Of a stretch of DNA of 64,000 bases, positions 26,096 to 36,473 are shown piece after piece. Made by a program: the position numbers and the translations under genes. Numbering within the stretch: the stretch's first letter is position 1; each line of letters starts with the position of its first letter. This DNA comes from an uncultured Oscillibacter sp. (lineage in GTDB: Bacteria; Bacillota; Clostridia; Oscillospirales; Oscillospiraceae): NCBI RefSeq assembly GCF_910579365.1, contig NZ_CAJTUX010000001.1, positions 4,505-68,504 of the forward strand. Reading direction: 5' to 3'. The notes below the pieces were generated by a model. It saw only the letters and a list, made by a program, of their open reading frames with translations, was not told the DNA's origin and did no database searches.

Positions 26096-27250
26096 TCACA
26101 GCAAGATTCTCTCCGCCAGCCGGGTCATCACCGCCGCGGAGCGGACAATTTCCTCGCAGGGGACAAACTCGTCCGGCCGGTGCGCTTGTTCCAGGCTGCC
26201 GGGACCGAAGGACATGCAATTCCGGCAGCCGGTCAGGGAGGCGATTACGGCGGTGTCGGTATAGCCGGGGAAGAATGTTACCGGCGGCTCCGCTCCCATC
26301 ACCTCCGCCGCAGCGGCCCGCAGCTGGGCCAGGAGGACGGAGTTTTCATCCTTTTCCACGGCGGGCCGCCGGGCCGTGACCGCACGCTCACAGCTCACCC
26401 CCGGGACCGCCTCCAGAACCTCCGCGATGACTTCGTCCACCAGCGCAATCGACTGCTCGTTGGTGACGGAAGGCGTCAGCCGCATGTCCAGCGTGGCGGC
26501 GCACGCATCGGGGACAATGTAGGGATTCCAGCCCCCCTGGATGGTGCCAAAAACAGCGGTGCAGGGGCCCATTTCCGGATGCCGGGGCAGGGCCTCCACC
26601 CTGCGCCGGATTCCCGTGATGAGCTCCGCCATGGCGGCCACGGCGTCGGCTCCCTCCTGGGGCATGCTGGCGTGGCAGGTCTTGCCGTGGGTTTTCAGGA
26701 CAAACCACGTCTTGCCCTTGTGGGCCACCTGAATCTTCCCGTCCGTGGGCTCCGCGTCCAGGACGTAGCTTCCCTGGTTCACATAGCCGTCCCGCACCGC
26801 CTGTTCTCCGCCGGCCATGGCGTTCTCCTCGTCCACCGTGGCGATCAGCTGAAATCCGTACCGCAGCGGAGTTCCCCGCCGGGAGATGTTTCGAAACGCG
26901 AGCATGGCGGCGGCAAGCCCCGCCTTCATATCGCACGCGCCCCGGCCATAGAGCCGCCCGCCAGTGATCTCCCCCTCCAGCGCCGGATGCTTCCAGCCCT
27001 CCCCTACGGGCATGGTGTCCATGTGGCAGATGTATGTCAGGTCGTGTTCCCGGGACTGCCCCGGCAAACGGGCAACGACGTTCTCCCGTCCGTCCAGCAC
27101 CGGCTCCCGGAAGAGCTGGGCGGAGGTCTCCCTCCTCAGCCAGTTCCAGACAAAGTCCGCCACCGCTCCCTCGTAGGTTCCAGGGTCGCTGCTCTCTATG
27201 CGGACCAGCTCCTGTGTAAGCCGCACCTCTTCCCTTGTGCTCCAATCCAT
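26096..27250 (-). CDS. M20-family metallopeptidase (ArgE/DapE/CPG2-like)
   Basis: A 384-residue zinc amidohydrolase of the M20 family. Metal-binding blocks are HMDTMPVG, GRGACDMKAG (bridging Asp) and the Glu-Glu pair in TVDEENAMAGG. The dimerisation (lid) domain follows with KTHGKTCHASMPQEG and a late H in EQAHRPDEF completes the site. Typical substrates are N-acyl amino acids or short peptides. GGAGGAG precedes the ATG. It is monocistronic and divergent from the hydrolase-glpK pair. Confidence 0.88.
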   Translation of the reverse strand: MDWSTREEVRLTQELVRIESSDPGTYEGAVADFVWNWLRRETSAQLFREPVLDGRENVVARLPGQSREHDLTYICHMDTMPVGEGWKHPALEGEITGGRLYGRGACDMKAGLAAAMLAFRNISRRGTPLRYGFQLIATVDEENAMAGGEQAVRDGYVNQGSYVLDAEPTDGKIQVAHKGKTWFVLKTHGKTCHASMPQEGADAVAAMAELITGIRRRVEALPRHPEMGPCTAVFGTIQGGWNPYIVPDACAATLDMRLTPSVTNEQSIALVDEVIAEVLEAVPGVSCERAVTARRPAVEKDENSVLLAQLRAAAAEVMGAEPPVTFFPGYTDTAVIASLTGCRNCMSFGPGSLEQAHRPDEFVPCEEIVRSAAVMTRLAERILL

Positions 27251-27309
27251 GTTCTCTCCTCCAAACCCGTGACGGAAAACGGCGCGCCTCCGCCCGCGAT
27301 ATCGGTCTC

Positions 27310-27338
27310 AGTATAAGACCGGCCGTTCCATAAGTCAA
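27310..27338 (-). promoter_or_regulatory. Predicted promoter of the M20 peptidase gene
   Basis: Minus-strand TTGACT (27333-27338), 17-base spacer, TATACT (27310-27315). Confidence 0.65.
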
Positions 27339-27378
27339 GGCGGGAAGCGGCCGGCAGAGGAATTCCCCTCCATTTCTC

Positions 27379-27408
27379 TTGCCAGTTTCAGGCGGGCTGT
27401 GCTATAAT
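27379..27408 (+). promoter_or_regulatory. Predicted promoter of the hydrolase-glpK operon
   Basis: TTGCCA (27379-27384), 18-base spacer and TATAAT (27403-27408) with an extended TGC element. The first gene starts at 27473. Confidence 0.7.
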
Positions 27409-27472
27409 TTTCTTGTTTCCACGGAGACAAAATTCAGGCGGAAACGCCGGTATACAAACAGGAGGGTCTGCC

Positions 27473-28405
27473 ATGTTGCACGAGATCAGCTTCAAGTCCT
27501 TCAACCAGCGGGACGAGGTTCAGGGCTGGATTTACGTTCCCGCCGCCAAACCCTTGGGAATCATCCAGCTGGTCCACGGCTTTGGAGAGCATTCCAGGCG
27601 GTATCTGCACATGATCGTCAAATTTTTAGAGGCCGGGTTCATCGTGGCGGCAGACGACCACGTGGGCCACGGCAAAACCGCCGCCGCCGGCGGCACCTGG
27701 GGAGACTGGGGCGACAAGGGCCCCCGCACCATGATGGAGGACGAGCATACCTTTACCGGGCTGGTCAAGGAGCGGTATCCCGGCCTCCCCTATTTCCTGT
27801 TCGGCCACAGCATGGGCTCCTTCATCGCGCGGGACTACATCACCGCCTATGGCCAGGAGCTCTCCGGCATCACCCTGTGCGGAACCACCGGCGTCTTTCC
27901 CGGCCTGAAGGAAGGCATGGACATGCTCCAGGCCGCCGTGGACGCCGGAAAGGGCGCGGAGTCCGACCCCAACGCCGCCGGGGCCCTGATGGGCTGGATG
28001 TTCGCCCGGTGTGAGGAGGAGGTCCGGTACGGCAACGAGTGGATTTGTTCCGACCCCTTCGTTCAGTATGACCACGCCGCGGACCCCTTCGACGCCTTCT
28101 CCCGCCCCACCAGCAACCGCGCGTTTTTGTACTTCTGCCAGATGATTGATTTGATTACCGGTCCCGCCTGGGCGGAAAAGGTCCCGGTGGACCTCCCCAT
28201 TTACAACATCGCCGGCGGCGAGGACCCCGTGGGGCAGTATGGCGAGGGCGTCCGGCAGGTCAGCCGCTGGCTGGAGGATTCCGGCCACAAGGTCACCACC
28301 CGGATTTACGAGGGCTACCGCCACGAGATTCACAATTACAGCGGCCTCAAGGACGAGGTGGAGCAGGGCGTCATCGACTTTTTCAAGGGCGTTCTCCAGG
28401 GCTGA
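27473..28405 (+). CDS. Alpha/beta hydrolase (monoacylglycerol lipase/lysophospholipase-like)
   Basis: A 310-residue serine hydrolase. It has the oxyanion block LVHGFGEHSRRY, the acid-side GHGKT, the nucleophile elbow FGHSMGSF and a late His in YEGYRHEIHNY. This is the layout of PF12146 lysophospholipase or monoglyceride lipase enzymes. AGGAGGG precedes the ATG at 27473. A glycerol kinase starts 24 bases after its stop, so the pair could release glycerol from monoacylglycerol and phosphorylate it. Confidence 0.85.
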   Translation: MLHEISFKSFNQRDEVQGWIYVPAAKPLGIIQLVHGFGEHSRRYLHMIVKFLEAGFIVAADDHVGHGKTAAAGGTWGDWGDKGPRTMMEDEHTFTGLVKERYPGLPYFLFGHSMGSFIARDYITAYGQELSGITLCGTTGVFPGLKEGMDMLQAAVDAGKGAESDPNAAGALMGWMFARCEEEVRYGNEWICSDPFVQYDHAADPFDAFSRPTSNRAFLYFCQMIDLITGPAWAEKVPVDLPIYNIAGGEDPVGQYGEGVRQVSRWLEDSGHKVTTRIYEGYRHEIHNYSGLKDEVEQGVIDFFKGVLQG

Positions 28406-28429
28406 GCCCAGCGGCGCAGGAGGGACGAG

Positions 28430-29926
<1,497 letters not shown>

Positions 29927-29954
29927 AAATGTTAGGAGGAGCACAGATCTCCAG

Positions 29955-30000
29955 AGAGAAACCCGGCGGACCCTTCAGGGTCCGCCGGGTTTCTCTGTTT
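29955..30000 (+). terminator. Terminator of glpK
   Basis: A perfect 19-bp stem (29955-29973 with 29978-29996) with a TTCA loop and a short T tail. It lies between convergent genes and could serve both strands. Confidence 0.85.
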
Positions 30001-30014
30001 CAGCCTCGAGGGGC

Positions 30015-31337
30015 TTAAAGTACGTTCTGCGCAAAGCGGCTGAGTATCACCGCCACCTGCGCCCGGGTGGCGTTCCCGGCAGGGGAAAGCGTGTTCGCCG
30101 TGACGCCGTTGATCAGCCCCGCCGCGTTGGCCCAGCGGAGGGGTTCCACGGCATAGGAGGCAATCTGCCCCGCATCGGCAAAGGCGCTCAAATCCGCCCG
30201 GGCAGAGCCGGCCCGGTTCTTGTACACCGCATAGCGGTAGAGGAACGCCGCCATCTGCTCTCTGGTAATCGGATTTCCGGGACGGAAGGTCCCGTCGCCG
30301 TAGCCATTGACAATGCCGTTGGCCGAAGCCCAGGAGACGGCGGAGGCGTAATAGGCTCCGGAACCCACATCGCTGAACTGGGAAAGTCCCGCAGCGGGCG
30401 AGCCCTCCAGCCGGTAGAGAATGGCCACGATCATGCCCCGTGTGGTGGGGGCGTTGGGGGTAAACGTGGTAGCGGAGGTGCCGTTCATCAGCCCCTTCTC
30501 AAAAACATAGCGCACCGCATCGTAGCACCAGTCCCCAGGAACCACGTCCTGGAAGGCCATCGAAACGGTCTCAGGAGCCTTTTCCGGAACAAAGGAGGCC
30601 GAGATCACCACCTCCCCGGCGGGCATGGAGAACGTGTAGCGGTTCTCGCCGGCCTGCTTCAGCAGAATTTCCCGCCCCTGCTGGTCCTTGACCACAAGGG
30701 ACTCCAGCACGTATCCGGCATCCGGAGAGACCGTCAGCGTCACTGTATCCTTTTCCTTCGCCTTGGCGGGCCGGACGCTGACGGAGCCGTGCTCCGAAGA
30801 GGCGGCCTGGACCGTATAGGTCTTCTCCGCCGCCGCCGGCTTATTCACAATGCCGGAGGAGCCTCCGCCTCCCGACGAGGCTCCTCCCGTGTCCCGGATT
30901 CTGGTCAGGGGCACTTGTTTGGCTCCGCCGCCGATGGGCTCCAGGTTCCAATCCAGCAAAAGCAGCTCCGCCTGGCCAGGCATGCCAAAGCTGCCCTCCG
31001 CCGTCAGCGTCCCCAAGCCCAGCGATCCGCCGGACAAAAGCTGCTCATCCGCCACCATGTAGATGGTTACGGCGGTTGTGCCCTGACCCGGTTCCACATG
31101 GCAGTCCGGGCTGTAGACGCCTTCTCCCGCCGGGGAAAAGCGGACATCGCCGCAATTCCCCTCCAGCACCAGCTCCAGCTGGACGGCGTAAATTCGCTCG
31201 TCCATCCCCTCCAATGTGAGGTGGACGCCTCCGCCGCTCTCCCGATAGGAGAGGGACGGATTCGCATTCCCGGCCGCCGAAACCGGCAGGCCGCAGAACA
31301 GGCACAGGGCCAGAAGGCCAGTCAGTAAACGCTTCAT
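30015..31337 (-). CDS. SLH-domain surface protein with an N-terminal cohesin-like domain
   Basis: A 440-residue secreted protein. A signal peptide (KRLLTGLLALCLFCGLPVSA, residues 2-21) is followed by a beta-rich domain of about 120 residues, with YAVQLELVLEG, TTAVTIYMVADEQ and GGSLGLGTLTAEG. The strand pattern and LG-L ending resemble cohesins, though this is not certain. A Gly/Ser linker, an InlB B-repeat-like module (HGSVSVRP...DAGYVLESLVV...NRYTFSMP) and three SLH domains (AFQDVVPGDWCYDAVRYVFE, FSDVGSGAYYASAVSWASAN and a third) follow. The SLH domains should bind secondary cell wall polymer. The start overlaps the stop of the dockerin protease gene (ATGA). Confidence 0.8.
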   Translation of the reverse strand: MKRLLTGLLALCLFCGLPVSAAGNANPSLSYRESGGGVHLTLEGMDERIYAVQLELVLEGNCGDVRFSPAGEGVYSPDCHVEPGQGTTAVTIYMVADEQLLSGGSLGLGTLTAEGSFGMPGQAELLLLDWNLEPIGGGAKQVPLTRIRDTGGASSGGGGSSGIVNKPAAAEKTYTVQAASSEHGSVSVRPAKAKEKDTVTLTVSPDAGYVLESLVVKDQQGREILLKQAGENRYTFSMPAGEVVISASFVPEKAPETVSMAFQDVVPGDWCYDAVRYVFEKGLMNGTSATTFTPNAPTTRGMIVAILYRLEGSPAAGLSQFSDVGSGAYYASAVSWASANGIVNGYGDGTFRPGNPITREQMAAFLYRYAVYKNRAGSARADLSAFADAGQIASYAVEPLRWANAAGLINGVTANTLSPAGNATRAQVAVILSRFAQNVL

Positions 31338-34300
31338 TCGCCTTCCTCCAATTTGATTTCCGGCAGATCGGTTCCGCCGGGAGTGTTGATCCAAAGGGTC
31401 TCCGCCGTCACCCGCTGGCTGTCCGCAGAGTCGGGCAGGTCCGTCCGGGAGAGTACCGCCCGCATCTGCGCCGGCAGAAGGTTTTCGGCGCCGCAGCTGC
31501 TGACCTCCCCTTGGAGCTCCGCCTCCCGCTGGACGTCGGGGATGAAGAGGAAGAGGCCGTCACTGATGTCGCTGACCTCGCCGTCCTCCGGAATCTCGGC
31601 AAAGAGTATGGCTCTGCCGTCCAGCCAGCGTGTCTCCTCGTCAACGCGCACTTCGTCGTCGCCGTCGAGGATGGTCTGGACGAACCGGCCCTCAATCTTC
31701 ACCGTCTGATAGGTGGGGTCCCCCCGGTAGGTTCCGGCGACAATCAGCGTCCCGGCGGAAATCACCTGGCTGGAACTGGTACCATACTGATAATCCTCCG
31801 CCAGCACGCCCACGGCTGCCTGCTCCAGGAAAGCCACGTCGTCGCCGGCATAGCTGACCAGCTGAATGTCGCTCTCCGGCACATTGTCGGGAATGCCGGT
31901 GATGGTGACGGTCTGGGCGTCATAGGTCCAGATGCGGGTATCCGATACCGGCGCGCCGGGCTTTTGGAAGTATGTGAGATAGCTGTCCAGGTCGTCCACC
32001 GCCTGATTCCCCTCGGAGAAGTCTCCGGAGCGGGCCAGCGTCGTGCTGTCCCCGCTGGTGACGGTAACGGTGAAGCCGCCGGAGGAGGGCCGCTCCGCTC
32101 CGCTGAGCTTCAGGCCGGAAACCGGGGTCTCCTCCGTCAGCTGGAAGACAACGGTATCCCCCTCCCGGGTCACGGTGTAGGAGTCTGCGGAAACGGTCTT
32201 GTCATAGGCAATCCGCACTTCCTCCGCCGTATCCTCGCCGAAGCAATAGCCCAGACTGTCGTAAGCCCGGACGCTGTAGGTATAAGTCCGGTGGTTGGCG
32301 GAGCCGATGATATCCGTGAAGCTCCCTCCGCTGGTAAAGCCGATGGGCACGCCGTTCCGGAGAACCTCATAGCCCTGGAGATTCCCCTGGCTGAGACTGG
32401 AGGATATCTCCAGCTCCACCTGGCTGTCCCCGGACTTCACCGCGGTGACGGAGACGCTCCCCTGTCCCTGGGGGACATTGTTCAGGCGGTCCCGTCGGCT
32501 GGCGTCATTCAGGTACCAGACCGCGCGGCTCTCGGTTCCATAGCTCCGCAGAGCCGACTTCGTGCTGTCGCTGAGGACCATGCCCCAGCGGGTGAAGAAC
32601 TCCGTCAAATCCCGGTCCGCCACTGCGGAGGCAGTCCGGGCCACCCTGTCCTGATAGCCGGTCTCGCCGCCGAAATATGTCCCGGATTTCCACGCCTTGA
32701 AGAAACGGTTATAGAAGCCCATGGGGTCGGCCCCGTCGTCATAGGCCAGATGGAGCTGCCAGTAAAGACCCAGCTGGACGAAGACGTCGTTGGAGTCTCC
32801 CGGGTAGCCCTGGGCGGTCTTGTTGAAGATACCCGCGTACTTATTGCTCTTTTCCAAACGGGACGCCAGGGTGTTCTCGTTCCCGTCATAGGTCTGGACC
32901 ATCAGGGAATAGAGGTTGTTGGTAATCTCGGCCTTGCCCAGCTTATCCATATTGTGGCCGATCTCGTGGGCAATGCCCCAGCCGAAAAGCCGGTTGGCCG
33001 TGTCGCCGCTTCCCATGGCGCTGATCGGCTTGCCGCAGACCATGCCCGCGCAGGAACCATAGCCGATGCCCACGTGGTTCCCCGCCGCGTACATGAACGC
33101 GCCGGTGAACATCTGCATGCAGCGGATATTCTGCCGGGTCTGCATGTCGTTCCACTCATAGGTGCGGTCAATGCCCTGAGTGGTCTTGCAGATGTGCATC
33201 AGGTCCTCCCAGGCCAAAACGGACTGATAAATCGTCTCAATCCGCTCCGCCTGGCTCTGGCCCGCGCCGTTCAGCACCGCCGCGGCGGGCAGGGACAACA
33301 GCATGGTGGGCGTGGAGATTTCCGTGACGTTGAAGCAGTCTGTCGCGGCGCTTCCGGTCAGTCCGGCGGCGTAGGTCTCCAGCTCCTCCACATAACGGGC
33401 CAGCTCCTCCCGCCGGGCGCTGTCGCTCATGGCGTACCAATCCGCCAGCTCCAGCACCGGAATATCCGCCGCCCGGCGGACGTGGAGGCGGATGCCCTCC
33501 GGATTGGCGCCGCTGTAGGTCAGATACAGGCTGCCGCCTCTGGGGGTGTTCTGGCTGCCGATCTGGGGAATAGTCAGCACATTCCGCCCGTTCCGCAGCG
33601 CGCCGATTTCCATCTTCCAGGCGGAAGCCTCGGCGTTATACTGGCTGGCGTACACGGTAAGCCGCTCCCCCTCCGGAATGCCGGAGGCGTAAATGGTGAT
33701 CTCCTGCTTCGCGCTGGCGGCGGCGCCCAGAGGCTGGAGGTCGCTGCCTCCCTGGCCGTAGGTCTGGCCGTCAGGACCGCCGCTGCGGGAGTCCACGCCG
33801 TTGATCACCGCGCCGCTGCTCTGTCCGCGGAGAAGCTCCTCCGCCAGGTCCAGCTCGTCGGCCAGGGTATTCAGGTTCAGATAGTAATTCCGCTCGTCGC
33901 TGTTCAGGCGCTGGCGCAGGGCGTCGATGTCCGTCTGGGAAACGCCGGGTCTCAAAGATGTGCGCAGCTCATCGGCGAACAGGTCCGCGATGTTGTCCGG
34001 CAGGCAGCGGGCAGGATCGTATTCCATGAACATCAGCTCCGACAGGCTCACCGCCGTATAGGCCACCTGCTCGATGGTAATGCCGATCTGCACCACGTCC
34101 GTCACCGGCTCGAAGGGAAGCACGGCAAATTTTGTCGCGCCGGGATTGTTCCCCACGCTCAGCCAGGTGTGCTGGTCGTTGGCAAGACCTCCCTGAAGGG
34201 GATCCGGGGCCACCAGGGTGCCGGGGCCGCTGAGATCGTCCCCCTCCTGCCAGACGGTGACGGTATAAACCCGCAGATTGTTCCGGTATCCCCCGTCCAG

Positions 34301-36223
34301 ACGGGGTACCCAGATGACGCTGCTGAGGTCCACGGGCTGGGCAAAGGAGGCCAGCACCTGCTTATTCCGGCTGAAATTGCCGTCACCCCAGGACTGAGAG
34401 GTCCAATGGGTGCGGAAGTCTCCGTCAGCCATGTAGGAGGGCTGGAAGGGCTCGTCCACAGGATAGGATGTGGAGGACACGTTGCCGCTGTCCCGCAGCC
34501 AGACCCGCTGGATATCCGTTCCCTCCAGCACACCCTCCGTGGGAATTCCCTCGGGGCGGCTGTAGTCCACCGCCTTCGGCGTGCCCGTGTAGACGCGGGA
34601 GGGACCGCTGACGCCGATCTCATTCCCCGCCGTAATGTAAATGGAATAGAGGAGGTCGTTGGTCAGGCCGGTAATCGTGGTGCTGGTGCCGCTGAGGCGG
34701 CCGCCCCACTGCCCATAGGCGGAATCGCCCTCCGCTTTGTACCAGACCTCATAGAACGTGGCGTTCTCGCTGGCCTTCCAGGAGACCTGGAGCGCGCTGT
34801 CCAGCGCGCCCACGTTTACCATGTCCGGCGGGCTGGGAACTTTGGCGGGCTGAGGCGTGGCCTCCACGGGTTCACAGGTAACTCCCTCCCAGGAGCCGTC
34901 CACCGGCGTAACCGTGAAGAGGTAAGTTTTCAGATTCTCCAGCCCCGTGATCTCCGCCCGGGGCACGTCCACCCGGAGGGACCTCCGGTCGCCGCCGTCT
35001 TTGAGCCAATAATCCACCCGGTAGCCGGAGACGTTGGACAGCTCGCTCCAGCGGAGGCTGACCCGCTCGCTGCCGGCGGCGGCGGTGAGATTCCGAACCT
35101 GGTTGTTGGCGGGAACGGGATTTTCGGGAACAATATCCCGGATGAACTGAATGGACTCCACCGTCGTGTACTCCCCGCCCGCGGTGCGGGTCACGGTGAC
35201 GGTGATCTCCTTCACGGCCACCCGGCGTCCCAGGGAGATGACGATCACGCTGCGGCCCTCCTCCGGGCCAATGGCGTAGAACCCTTCCGGCAGCGAGAGA
35301 TCGAAGGGGAAATTCTCCACCTCGCCGTCCTCATACTCCACGGCCACCGTACCCGTCTGCATCGCCTCGGGTCCCTCCGGGGAGATAATTCGAATTTCCG
35401 ACATCTCCGAGGGACGGGACAGCGGCACCGTGAATTCCAGCGGCCCTCCCCCGGACTCCAGGGTCACGGTCTCGCCGTCGTTCCGGAACAGGCTCTCCAA
35501 ATCGCCGGAAACCAGATTGGAAGAACCCTCCAGGCGGACAGCGTCCACCGGGGGAGCCAGATAATTCGTCTCCAAAACCTCGGACCGGCCCACAGAGCCC
35601 AGGTTCCTGGAAATGTAAGCCAGGTCATAAATGTCAATCACGCCGTCGCCGCTGAGGTCATAGCGCTCCAGGTCCTCTCCGGCGTCGGAGGCCAGAGCCT
35701 GGGACAGGTTCTCCCGGTCCTGAGCGCTGACTTGGCCGTCCCCGTTCACGTCGCCCAGGGTGAAGGCGGCGTCCGACGTGCCCAGAATCACATGCTGGGA
35801 ACACTCCTCCAGAGACAGCTCCTGCCGGAAGGCCGTGTAGCCTCTTCCGGTAAATTCCAGCGTGTAGTCCCCCTGGGGAAGATCGCTGACGTTCAAGTCC
35901 AGATAGCCGGGCCAGCTGCCGCCGCCCAGGGCTCCCCCGTCCTTGTTCCGAAGAGCCACCGACGCCGGATATTCGCCAAGCCGGGCCTGTCCGTCCTCCT
36001 CCGTCATGGAAAGGGTTCCCAGGGAACGGCCGCCCTGGAAGAGCTCTGCCCGGACCTCCCGATTCTGAAGCTCCTCCAGGTTTTGGGGCCAGTCTACCCG
36101 CAAGGTGGCGGAAATGCTTCCGGTCTCCGTGCCGGTCCGCTCCGCCGCCTCTGCCCCCGGAAGAGCGGGCAGCAGCAGAGCCCCGGCCAGCAGCAGGGAT
36201 AGGATTCGTTGTTTGATACGCAT
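31334..36223 (-). CDS. Secreted M60-family metalloprotease with dockerin, fibronectin III and discoidin-like domains
   Basis: A 1629-residue multidomain exoprotein. Order: signal peptide (1-26); a CnaB-like beta domain; a type I dockerin (about 157-209) with paired calcium loops DVNGDGQVSAQD and DLSGDGVIDIYD; two fibronectin III domains (about 370-550); an F5/8-type carbohydrate-binding-like region (about 560-720); and an M60-like peptidase region with the zinc motif HEIGH at 1086-1090 and the third ligand Glu1099, eight residues on. A further FnIII-like module follows. M60 enzymes of gut bacteria cleave mucin-type glycoproteins. I chose the ATG at 36223 because it starts a clean signal peptide after AGAGGA. 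It is translationally coupled to the SLH protein. Confidence 0.85.
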   Translation of the reverse strand: MRIKQRILSLLLAGALLLPALPGAEAAERTGTETGSISATLRVDWPQNLEELQNREVRAELFQGGRSLGTLSMTEEDGQARLGEYPASVALRNKDGGALGGGSWPGYLDLNVSDLPQGDYTLEFTGRGYTAFRQELSLEECSQHVILGTSDAAFTLGDVNGDGQVSAQDRENLSQALASDAGEDLERYDLSGDGVIDIYDLAYISRNLGSVGRSEVLETNYLAPPVDAVRLEGSSNLVSGDLESLFRNDGETVTLESGGGPLEFTVPLSRPSEMSEIRIISPEGPEAMQTGTVAVEYEDGEVENFPFDLSLPEGFYAIGPEEGRSVIVISLGRRVAVKEITVTVTRTAGGEYTTVESIQFIRDIVPENPVPANNQVRNLTAAAGSERVSLRWSELSNVSGYRVDYWLKDGGDRRSLRVDVPRAEITGLENLKTYLFTVTPVDGSWEGVTCEPVEATPQPAKVPSPPDMVNVGALDSALQVSWKASENATFYEVWYKAEGDSAYGQWGGRLSGTSTTITGLTNDLLYSIYITAGNEIGVSGPSRVYTGTPKAVDYSRPEGIPTEGVLEGTDIQRVWLRDSGNVSSTSYPVDEPFQPSYMADGDFRTHWTSQSWGDGNFSRNKQVLASFAQPVDLSSVIWVPRLDGGYRNNLRVYTVTVWQEGDDLSGPGTLVAPDPLQGGLANDQHTWLSVGNNPGATKFAVLPFEPVTDVVQIGITIEQVAYTAVSLSELMFMEYDPARCLPDNIADLFADELRTSLRPGVSQTDIDALRQRLNSDERNYYLNLNTLADELDLAEELLRGQSSGAVINGVDSRSGGPDGQTYGQGGSDLQPLGAAASAKQEITIYASGIPEGERLTVYASQYNAEASAWKMEIGALRNGRNVLTIPQIGSQNTPRGGSLYLTYSGANPEGIRLHVRRAADIPVLELADWYAMSDSARREELARYVEELETYAAGLTGSAATDCFNVTEISTPTMLLSLPAAAVLNGAGQSQAERIETIYQSVLAWEDLMHICKTTQGIDRTYEWNDMQTRQNIRCMQMFTGAFMYAAGNHVGIGYGSCAGMVCGKPISAMGSGDTANRLFGWGIAHEIGHNMDKLGKAEITNNLYSLMVQTYDGNENTLASRLEKSNKYAGIFNKTAQGYPGDSNDVFVQLGLYWQLHLAYDDGADPMGFYNRFFKAWKSGTYFGGETGYQDRVARTASAVADRDLTEFFTRWGMVLSDSTKSALRSYGTESRAVWYLNDASRRDRLNNVPQGQGSVSVTAVKSGDSQVELEISSSLSQGNLQGYEVLRNGVPIGFTSGGSFTDIIGSANHRTYTYSVRAYDSLGYCFGEDTAEEVRIAYDKTVSADSYTVTREGDTVVFQLTEETPVSGLKLSGAERPSSGGFTVTVTSGDSTTLARSGDFSEGNQAVDDLDSYLTYFQKPGAPVSDTRIWTYDAQTVTITGIPDNVPESDIQLVSYAGDDVAFLEQAAVGVLAEDYQYGTSSSQVISAGTLIVAGTYRGDPTYQTVKIEGRFVQTILDGDDEVRVDEETRWLDGRAILFAEIPEDGEVSDISDGLFLFIPDVQREAELQGEVSSCGAENLLPAQMRAVLSRTDLPDSADSQRVTAETLWINTPGGTDLPEIKLEEGE

Positions 36224-36292
36224 TGCGGCATCCTCTCTTTTCCGTGTCTGGGGCGGGAAAGCCGCCGCCCCAAAAACTGCATTGGTGGATAG

Positions 36293-36321
36293 ATTATAGC
36301 AAATCCCCCTCCGCTTGGCAA
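36293..36321 (-). promoter_or_regulatory. Predicted promoter of the M60-SLH operon
   Basis: Minus-strand TTGCCA (36316-36321), 17-base spacer, perfect TATAAT (36293-36298). The start codon is about 63 bases downstream of the likely start site. Confidence 0.75.
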
Positions 36322-36405
36322 GATGAGATTTTCCCCATTTGCCGCCCCTTTCCGCAGCTGCCGGGGTACGGAAAAAGCGGCGGCTCCGGCCAATCAAAAT
36401 CCCCC

Positions 36406-36434
36406 TTGCAATCCCCTTGCCGGTCCTGTATAAT
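36406..36434 (+). promoter_or_regulatory. Predicted glnS promoter
   Basis: TTGCAA (36406-36411), 17-base spacer, perfect TATAAT (36429-36434). The ATG follows at 36474. The roughly 33-base leader is too short for a T-box. Confidence 0.75.
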
Positions 36435-36473
36435 AAGTTGTCATTTTATTTTGTATTGGGAGGATTCTCGCTT

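Noticed and set aside
31511..36202. Plus-strand open frame of about 1560 codons
   Set aside because: It is antisense to the M60 protease gene, which has a signal peptide, dockerin and zinc site. The plus-strand product shows no domain.
36434..36473. Possible T-box leader before glnS
   Set aside because: A consensus promoter leaves only about 33 bases of leader, with no specifier stem or antiterminator.
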